This document shows, in pieces, positions 4,984 through 8,550 of a stretch of DNA of 8,550 bases. Each line of letters starts with the position of its first letter. The stretch's first letter is position 1. Source of the DNA: an uncultured Bacillota bacterium (lineage in GTDB: Bacteria > Bacillota > Clostridia > Christensenellales > UBA1242); contig CAMUNJ010000034.1 of assembly GCA_947090235.1 (NCBI GenBank), positions 1 through 8,550 of the forward strand. Direction: 5' to 3'. The position numbers and the translations under genes were made by a program. A model generated the notes under the pieces. That model was not told the origin of the DNA. It saw only the letters and a program-made list of their open reading frames with translations, and did not search any database.

Positions 4984-5220
4984 ATGAAAAAGAATGTTGA
5001 AATAACACTCACAAAAGAGCTTGTTATTCCAAGAGATGTTTTTGATATGGAAGAACTATTAAAATTGCAAGACAAAGCACTTACGATTTACAAAACTTCT
5101 GCTGACAAAGAACAAAGAAATAGATGTATGAGATTTGTTTTGTCAATGAATGATTTAAAACGAATTGAAGAAAATGAAAAATTACAAGAAAAGGAGAAGG
5201 AAAATGAAATTTCAAAATAA
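4984..5220 (+). CDS. Small hypothetical protein (78 aa) upstream of and overlapping tyrS
   Basis: No family is recognised. The first 30 residues look like a short beta-alpha unit (VEITLTKELVIPRDVFDMEELLKL); the C-terminal third is a highly charged Glu/Lys-rich helix. It has a good ribosome site (AAAGGAG, 9-10 nt before ATG) and follows the tyr attenuator, so it shares control with tyrS. Its last 17 bases overlap the start of tyrS, whose ribosome site AAGGAGAAGG lies inside this ORF; this suggests translational coupling. It contains no Tyr-rich tract apart from a single Tyr at residue 36. Whether it assists TyrRS or is an unrelated passenger cannot be told from sequence. Confidence 0.6.
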   Translation: MKKNVEITLTKELVIPRDVFDMEELLKLQDKALTIYKTSADKEQRNRCMRFVLSMNDLKRIEENEKLQEKEKENEISK

Positions 5221-6439
5221 TGCTTTTGAACAACTTGAAAAACGCGGATTTGTTTTTCAGACCACACATTTGGAAGAAACTAAAAAATTGTTGAAAGAAA
5301 AGCCAATTACTTTTTACATTGGTATTGATCCAACTGCTGATGACTTGCACATTGGACACTTTTTCGGCTTGCAAATGGCAAGAATTTTGCAAGATTGTGG
5401 ACATAAGTGTATTGTGCTTGTTGGTGGTGCGACCGCTTTGATTGGTGACCCAAGCAATAAAACAGATATGCGTAAAATGCTTTCAAAGGAAGAAGTCGCA
5501 AGAAACGCAAGAGAGATTAAAGGATTGCTTTCAAGATTTATTCGCTTGGATGGCGAAAATCCAGCAATCATTGTTGACAATGCTGATTGGCTTAAAAACG
5601 AAACCTACATTGACTTTTTAAGAGATGTTGGCGTTCACTTTAATGTCAATGAGATGTTGTCAAAAGACTTATACAAAAACCGCTTAAAGCAAGGTGGACT
5701 GACTTTTATGGAAATGGGCTACATGCTTATGCAAGCTTTTGACTTTGTCCATTTGAATGACAAATTTGACTGCGTTTTGCAAATTGGTGGCTCTGACCAA
5801 TGGGGAAACATTTGCGCTGGAACAGACTTGTCACGAAAGATGAACTTTAAAGACGGAACGCCACGCCCTTTGATGATGGGTTTGACTTGCCCACTGCTTA
5901 CAAATGCTGACGGTGTGAAAATGGGCAAAACTGAAAAAGGAACTTTGTGGGTGTCAAGAGAAAAGACAAGCGCCTTTGAATTTTTCCAACACTTTGTAAA
6001 TTGTCTTGACGCTGATGTGGAAAGATTATTAAGATTCTTTACAAAAATTGATGTTGAAGAAATCAAAAGAATGTGTCAAGAAGATATTGTCAAAGCAAAG
6101 AAACTTATGGCTTTTGAAGTGACAAAACTTGTGCATGGACAGGAAGAAGCTTTGAAAGCACAACAGACAAGCGAAAATCTTTTTGCAAATGGTGGCGTAA
6201 GTGAAGATATGCCAACAGAAGAAATTGAACTTTCTGGGCAAATCAACATCTTGGATTTTTTGGCAAAATTGTCAATCATAAAGTCAAAATCGGAAGCAAG
6301 ACGCCTTATCGAACAAGCCGGAATTGTCATCAACAACGAAAAGAAAACTGACATAACCGAAATGTTAAATTGCGATAAAACAAAAGAATTTATCGTAAAA
6401 AAAGGCAAAAAGTGCTTTATAAAAGTGAAAATTAAATAA
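5204..6439 (+). CDS. tyrS: Tyrosyl-tRNA synthetase
   Basis: Class I synthetase that activates tyrosine with ATP and charges tRNA-Tyr in the cytosol. The 411-residue product has the normal bacterial length. The Rossmann fold begins with FYIGIDPTADDLHIGH, containing the HIGH motif (49-52) and the Tyr and Asp that hold the substrate. GYMLMQAFDF keeps the Tyr, Gln and Asp of the tyrosine pocket, and LQIGGSDQWGN is intact. The KMSKS loop is KMGKT (239-243), close to the usual KFGKT. The C-terminal S4 RNA-binding domain runs from about residue 345 (INILDFLAKLSIIKSKSEARRLIEQAG). I chose the ATG at 5204 because AAGGAGAAGG stands before it; an in-frame start at 5165 has no such site. Expression should respond to tyrosine through the leader-peptide attenuator. 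No terminator follows, and the next promoter starts 6 bases after the stop. Confidence 0.96.
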   Translation: MKFQNNAFEQLEKRGFVFQTTHLEETKKLLKEKPITFYIGIDPTADDLHIGHFFGLQMARILQDCGHKCIVLVGGATALIGDPSNKTDMRKMLSKEEVARNAREIKGLLSRFIRLDGENPAIIVDNADWLKNETYIDFLRDVGVHFNVNEMLSKDLYKNRLKQGGLTFMEMGYMLMQAFDFVHLNDKFDCVLQIGGSDQWGNICAGTDLSRKMNFKDGTPRPLMMGLTCPLLTNADGVKMGKTEKGTLWVSREKTSAFEFFQHFVNCLDADVERLLRFFTKIDVEEIKRMCQEDIVKAKKLMAFEVTKLVHGQEEALKAQQTSENLFANGGVSEDMPTEEIELSGQINILDFLAKLSIIKSKSEARRLIEQAGIVINNEKKTDITEMLNCDKTKEFIVKKGKKCFIKVKIK

Positions 6440-6445
6440 AACCTA

Positions 6446-6474
6446 TTGACTTTTTGTTAAAAAAAGAATATACT
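6446..6474 (+). promoter_or_regulatory. Sigma-A promoter of the serS T-box transcript
   Basis: TTGACT (6446-6451), a 17 bp spacer and TATACT (6469-6474), giving a predicted start near 6481, directly before the T-box stem I. Confidence 0.85.
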
Positions 6475-6480
6475 ACTTGC

Positions 6481-6715
6481 AACTTAATAATGCCGATGAA
6501 AAGACTATTGGTTATATGCTGATACAGAGAGTTTGCGGTTGGTGAAAGCAAATGAAAGCGATAATCATATCCACCTTGGAGGCACAATCGAAGAGATTGG
6601 CTGACTGCATAGCACAATTTGCAGAAAATGAGTGACATGCTTTTTGCGTGTAATTAGAGTGGCACCGCGGTTAATATTCGCCTCTATGAACGATTTTGTT
6701 CATGGAGGCTTTTTT
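6481..6715 (+). promoter_or_regulatory. T-box riboswitch, serine-specific, controlling serS
   Basis: Stem I closes with TGCC (6491-6494) and GGCA (6581-6584). A second helix GGTTAT/ATAATC (6510-6515, 6561-6566) frames the specifier loop. The distal part has AGAGAG and GGTTGGTG as in other T-boxes. The specifier is UCC (6570-6572, Ser) followed by the usual A. The T-box sequence AGAGTGGCACCGCGG (6656-6670) contains bulge UGGC, whose C fits the G73 discriminator of tRNA-Ser. The antiterminator uses CGCCTCT, which is also the 5' arm of the terminator. Uncharged tRNA-Ser therefore turns on serS transcription. Confidence 0.95.
6680..6715 (+). terminator. T-box terminator of the serS leader
   Basis: GCCTCTATGAAC (6680-6691) pairs with GTTCATGGAGGC (6698-6709) over 12 bp, one G-U, loop GATTTT, then six T. 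The 3' arm contains GGAGG (6704-6708), a Shine-Dalgarno site for the small ORF that starts right after the T-tract. Confidence 0.93.
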
Positions 6716-6769
6716 ATGAAAACATATCTTCTTTATATTGCATATTTGAGAATTTCCCGAAAGGGATAA
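6716..6769 (+). CDS. Small ORF (17 codons) after the T-box terminator
   Basis: Encodes MKTYLLYIAYLRISRKG. The ATG follows GGAGG (6704-6708) by 7 nt; that site is sequestered when the terminator forms, so the ORF is readable only in antiterminated transcripts. The last codons form the hairpin TCCC-GAAA-GGGA, with a GNRA tetraloop. It is separated from serS by 53 nt. The peptide is unlike anything I know; it may be a by-product of the terminator sequence, or part of the arrangement repeated before tyrS and the proS-like gene. Confidence 0.4.
   Translation: MKTYLLYIAYLRISRKG
6755..6766 (+). promoter_or_regulatory. CCC-GAAA-GGG hairpin in the post-terminator ORF (ser unit)
   Basis: A 4 bp stem TCCC/GGGA closed by the stable GAAA tetraloop and overlapping the end of the small ORF. 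It has no U-tract. It corresponds in position to the hairpins at 4913-4928 and 8378-8394. Confidence 0.4.
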
Positions 6770-6822
6770 GTATTTTTCATGCTTAGAATTTAAAAATAAA
6801 AAATATAAAGGAGAAAAGAAAA

Positions 6823-8091
6823 ATGTTAGATATAAAAGACATAAAAAACAGAAAACAATACTACGCAGATTGTTTTAAGAAAAGAGAATATGAAGTCGAT
6901 TTGGACGAACTTATCGGGCTTTATGATAAAATGATTGCAATCAAAAAAGAGCAAGAAATTTTGCTTGCCAAAAAGAATAAAGGTGCAAAAGAGTTTGACA
7001 CAATAAGAAGAAATGGCGGAGACATTCAAAAACTGCAAATTGAACTTCGTCAAAACACTCAAAGAGCGGCAGAATTGACAGAACAATACAACAAAATTCA
7101 AGAAGAATATAACAAGATTTTCTTCGCACTGCCAAACATTGTTGTTGACGACACCCCAGCTGGCGGAAAGGAAAACAATGTTGTTTTGAGAGAATTTAAG
7201 CAGAAACCAACTTTCAATTTTAAACCAAAAACACACATTGAACTTTGCAAAGATTTGGGGCTTATTGATTATGAGCGAGCAATCAAAATTGCCGGCGAAG
7301 GCAACTGGATTTACACTGGACTTGGTGCAAGACTTGAATGGGCAATTTTAAATTTCTGCATAAATGAGCATTTGGCAGATGGATTTGAATTTAAACTTTT
7401 GCCACATATTTTGAAATATGATTGTGGATTCGGCGCAGGACAATTTCCTAAATTTGCAGAAGAAGATTTCTTCATTGACAAGAAATTTTTGCCAAACAAT
7501 TTCTTGCTTCCAACTGCTGAGACTGCACTTGTAAACTTGCACAGAGGCGAAGTTTTAAAGGAAGAAGAATTGCCTAAAAAATACTTTGCCTATACGCCTT
7601 GTTTTAGAATTGAAGCCGGTAGCAATCGTCCAGATGAGCGTGGCATGATCAGAGGACATCAATTCAACAAAGTTGAAATGGTGGAATATGTAAAGCCAGA
7701 AGATAACGAGCGTGCTTGGGAAGAACTTTTGGGCAAGGCTGAGCGAATTGTCCAAAAACTTGGTTTGCATTATAGGCTTGTTCAACTTGCGGGTGCAGAC
7801 TATGCACATGGAATGGCGAAAACTTGGGATATTGAAATTTATATTCCAAGTATGGATCGCTACACAGAAGTGAGCAGTGTCAGCACAGCATTAAACTATC
7901 AAGGCAGACGAACAAACACAAGATTTGTGCGTGCAGACGGAACAAAGGATTATGTTTACACACTCAACGCCAGCGGAATTGCCACGAGCCGAATTTTCCC
8001 AGCCATTTTGGAGCAATGTCAAAACGAAGATGGCAGCGTGACTGTGCCAGATGTTCTTGTGCCATATTTAGGTTGCAAAATATTAAAGTAA
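6823..8091 (+). CDS. serS: Seryl-tRNA synthetase
   Basis: Class II synthetase that activates serine and charges tRNA-Ser (and tRNA-Sec where present). The protein has 422 residues, normal for bacteria. Residues 1-100 hold the helical arm, a Lys/Glu-rich coiled coil that grips the long variable arm of tRNA-Ser. Motif 1 is around GARLEWAILNF; motif 2 is FRIEAGSNRPDERGMIRGHQF (from residue 261); motif 3 is NASGIATSRIFPAILEQ (382-398) with the catalytic Arg390. Two places depart from the usual form: TEVSSVSTALNYQGRR instead of EISSCSNFxDFQARR, and ATSRIFPAILE instead of AVGRTLVAILE. The catalytic Arg and Glu residues remain, so it is probably active but from a divergent branch. The AAAGGAGAAAAG site supports the start. 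The T-box upstream has a Ser specifier, confirming the assignment. Confidence 0.95.
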   Translation: MLDIKDIKNRKQYYADCFKKREYEVDLDELIGLYDKMIAIKKEQEILLAKKNKGAKEFDTIRRNGGDIQKLQIELRQNTQRAAELTEQYNKIQEEYNKIFFALPNIVVDDTPAGGKENNVVLREFKQKPTFNFKPKTHIELCKDLGLIDYERAIKIAGEGNWIYTGLGARLEWAILNFCINEHLADGFEFKLLPHILKYDCGFGAGQFPKFAEEDFFIDKKFLPNNFLLPTAETALVNLHRGEVLKEEELPKKYFAYTPCFRIEAGSNRPDERGMIRGHQFNKVEMVEYVKPEDNERAWEELLGKAERIVQKLGLHYRLVQLAGADYAHGMAKTWDIEIYIPSMDRYTEVSSVSTALNYQGRRTNTRFVRADGTKDYVYTLNASGIATSRIFPAILEQCQNEDGSVTVPDVLVPYLGCKILK

Positions 8092-8111
8092 ATCAAATTT
8101 TGCAATTTCTA

Positions 8112-8140
8112 TTGACTTTTGTTGTTGAAAGTCATATAAT
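8112..8140 (+). promoter_or_regulatory. Sigma-A promoter of the proS-like unit
   Basis: TTGACT (8112-8117), 17 bp spacer, TATAAT (8135-8140). The last spacer bases and -10 (GTCATATA) are the same as in the tyrS promoter, which suggests related leader modules. Confidence 0.88.
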
Positions 8141-8163
8141 AAAGACAAGTTAAGGAGAAAACT

Positions 8164-8226
8164 ATGAAAAACGCAGTAGTTTTACAACTTAATATCGTTC
8201 CCGCACCTACAACAGATTTGTTGTAG
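8164..8226 (+). CDS. Leader peptide (20 aa) of the proS-like unit
   Basis: Encodes MKNAVVLQLNIVPAPTTDLL behind TAAGGAGAAAACT. Residues 13 and 15 are Pro (codons CCC and CCT, separated by GCA), directly before the first stem-loop. It starts with MKN like the tyr leader and has the same distance from its promoter. Its stop TAG is the end of the 1:2 hairpin and the start of the antiterminator segment. It probably serves only as a sensor. Confidence 0.7.
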   Translation: MKNAVVLQLNIVPAPTTDLL

Positions 8227-8256
8227 TGTTTTTGGGTGCCAAAATTTAATTCTTAG

Positions 8257-8292
8257 AGCGGTAGTCAAAACACTGACTATCGCTTTTTGTTT
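8257..8292 (+). terminator. proS-like leader terminator 1
   Basis: AGCGGTAGTCA (8257-8267) pairs with TGACTATCGCT (8274-8284) over 11 bp with one G-U, loop AAACAC, then TTTTTGTTT. Confidence 0.87.
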
Positions 8293-8305
8293 CTCTTTCA
8301 TACAA

Positions 8306-8340
8306 GGGCGATAGTAAAATGCTACCGCTCTATTTTGTTT
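8306..8340 (+). terminator. proS-like leader terminator 2 or alternative partner of terminator 1
   Basis: GCGATAG (8308-8314) pairs with CTACCGC (8322-8328) with one mismatch, followed by TCTATTTTGTTTT. Its arms also match terminator 1 exactly: GCGATAGT pairs with ACTATCGC (8276-8283) and CTACCGCTCT (8322-8331) with AGAGCGGTAG (8255-8264), forming one long nested stem. It is weak as a separate terminator. Confidence 0.5.
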
Positions 8341-8353
8341 TAAGGAGAAGAAG

Positions 8354-8431
8354 ATGAAAAACACGAAAATGCAAACCCCACCCGTTATGGGTGGTGAAAG
8401 AATTAAAATTTTAGAAAAATACAAAAATTAA
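8354..8431 (+). CDS. Small ORF (25 codons) with internal CCC/GGG hairpin, before the proS-like gene
   Basis: Begins MKNTKMQTPPVMGG with AAGGAGAAG upstream and ends 22 nt before the next start. Two Pro codons (CCA CCC) are the 5' arm of the hairpin CCACCC-GTTAT-GGGTGG. It occupies the same place as the ORFs at 4888 and 6716 in the other two units. It could add a second proline-sensitive step; that is speculation. Confidence 0.45.
   Translation: MKNTKMQTPPVMGGERIKILEKYKN
8378..8394 (+). promoter_or_regulatory. CCC-GTTAT-GGG hairpin in the post-attenuator ORF (pro unit)
   Basis: A 6 bp perfect stem CCACCC/GGGTGG with a 5-nt loop and no U-tract. It is the third member of the set with 4913-4928 and 6755-6766. 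Confidence 0.5.
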
Positions 8432-8453
8432 AATTTAAAGGAGAATATAAAAA

Positions 8454-8550
8454 ATGAAATTATCAAATTTGGGGTTAAAAACCCGCAAAACAATCGGAAA
8501 TGAAGATTGCTATATAAGTGAATTATTGGAACAAAGCGGACAGCTTAAAA
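8454..8550 (+). CDS. proS: Probable prolyl-tRNA synthetase, N-terminal fragment (runs off the window)
   Basis: Only the first 32 codons are visible. MKLSNLGLKTRKTIGN then EDCYISELLEQSGQLK fits the start of bacterial ProRS, whose consensus is a short strand with TxxE/K, an acidic AE/DC pair, then SHQLLLRAGxI before SGIYxYLPLG. The usual His of SHQ is Glu here. The ribosome site is AAAGGAGAATAT. Two other synthetase units stand just upstream and the leader peptide has Pro codons, which supports the call. The motifs that would prove it (the class II motifs 1-3) lie beyond the window, so identity rests on a weak N-terminal match plus context. Confidence 0.6.
   Translation, partial: MKLSNLGLKTRKTIGNEDCYISELLEQSGQLK

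Larger units (their letters stand above)
8146..8345 (+). promoter_or_regulatory. Leader-peptide attenuator, probably proline-responsive
   Basis: After the leader peptide the RNA has alternative folds. CTACAACA (8207-8214) pairs 8/8 with TGTTGTAG (8219-8226), and GCAC (8203-8206) can extend this to GTGC (8236-8239), just at the Pro codons. AGTGTTTT (8225-8232) pairs 8/8 with AAAACACT (8267-8274), which occupies the loop and arm edges of terminator 1 and would act as antiterminator. A ribosome stalled at the Pro codons would open the first hairpin and favour the second pairing. No T-box consensus occurs. The amino acid sensed is inferred from two Pro codons and from the downstream gene, so it is less certain than for tyrS. 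Confidence 0.65.

Noticed and set aside
5081..5404. Minus-strand ORFs such as 5081-5404, 2659-2952 and 6826-7236
   Set aside because: They are opposite well-supported genes, have no ribosome sites or recognisable motifs, and are rich in Phe/Cys/Ser as expected for antisense of Lys/Glu-rich coding DNA.
6491..6523. Short ORF starting ATGCCGATG in the T-box stem I
   Set aside because: It has no ribosome binding site, lies in a structured stem and encodes no Ser run; the T-box explains this region.
6570..6575. Reading CCA (Pro) or CAC (His) as the T-box specifier
   Set aside because: UCC followed by A fits the specifier loop position best, the UGGC bulge requires a G73 tRNA such as tRNA-Ser (tRNA-Pro has A73), and the gene is serS.
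1..8550. CRISPR array, insertion sequence or replication origin
   Set aside because: No regularly spaced repeats, transposase motifs, terminal inverted repeats or DnaA-box clusters were seen in the window.

Overview
The window is low-GC DNA with strong AGGAG ribosome binding sites, near-consensus sigma-A promoters (four with 17 bp spacers), a T-box riboswitch and TGA used as an ordinary stop. This points to a Bacillota (Firmicutes) chromosome, probably an uncultured gut-type lineage with the standard code. All convincing protein genes read left to right.

Left edge (1-386): on the minus strand lies the 3' half of a tRNA-Leu(UAA) gene, from the anticodon loop to CCA, followed by a possible terminator. 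The 5' half is absent and unrelated DNA joins at the anticodon loop. This is what a displaced tRNA end looks like after site-specific integration, so what follows may belong to an integrated element or its remains.

Region 339-4605: a promoter and a leader containing a 20-codon upstream ORF, two intrinsic terminators and a 10 bp antiterminator pairing precede an operon of four consecutive GNAT acetyltransferase genes. Next come a 386-residue protein with three tandem RNA polymerase alpha-CTD-like helical domains, a coiled coil and a His-rich tail, and then an unrecognised 176-residue protein.

Region 4606-8550: three aminoacyl-tRNA synthetase units in a row, each with its own promoter and amino-acid-sensing leader. 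tyrS follows a ribosome-mediated attenuator whose 15-residue leader peptide has five consecutive Tyr codons. serS follows a T-box with a UCC (Ser) specifier and a UGGC bulge fitting G73 of tRNA-Ser. The last gene, cut by the window edge and probably proS, follows a second leader-peptide attenuator (residues VPAP) with tandem terminators. Peptide-type attenuation of synthetase genes is unusual in Bacillota, where T-boxes normally do this work, and here both mechanisms sit side by side.

After the terminators of each of the three synthetase leaders comes another tiny ORF (17-25 codons), each containing a compact CCC-loop-GGG hairpin. This recurrent arrangement is not one I recognise. The leader architecture is the most interesting content of the window.
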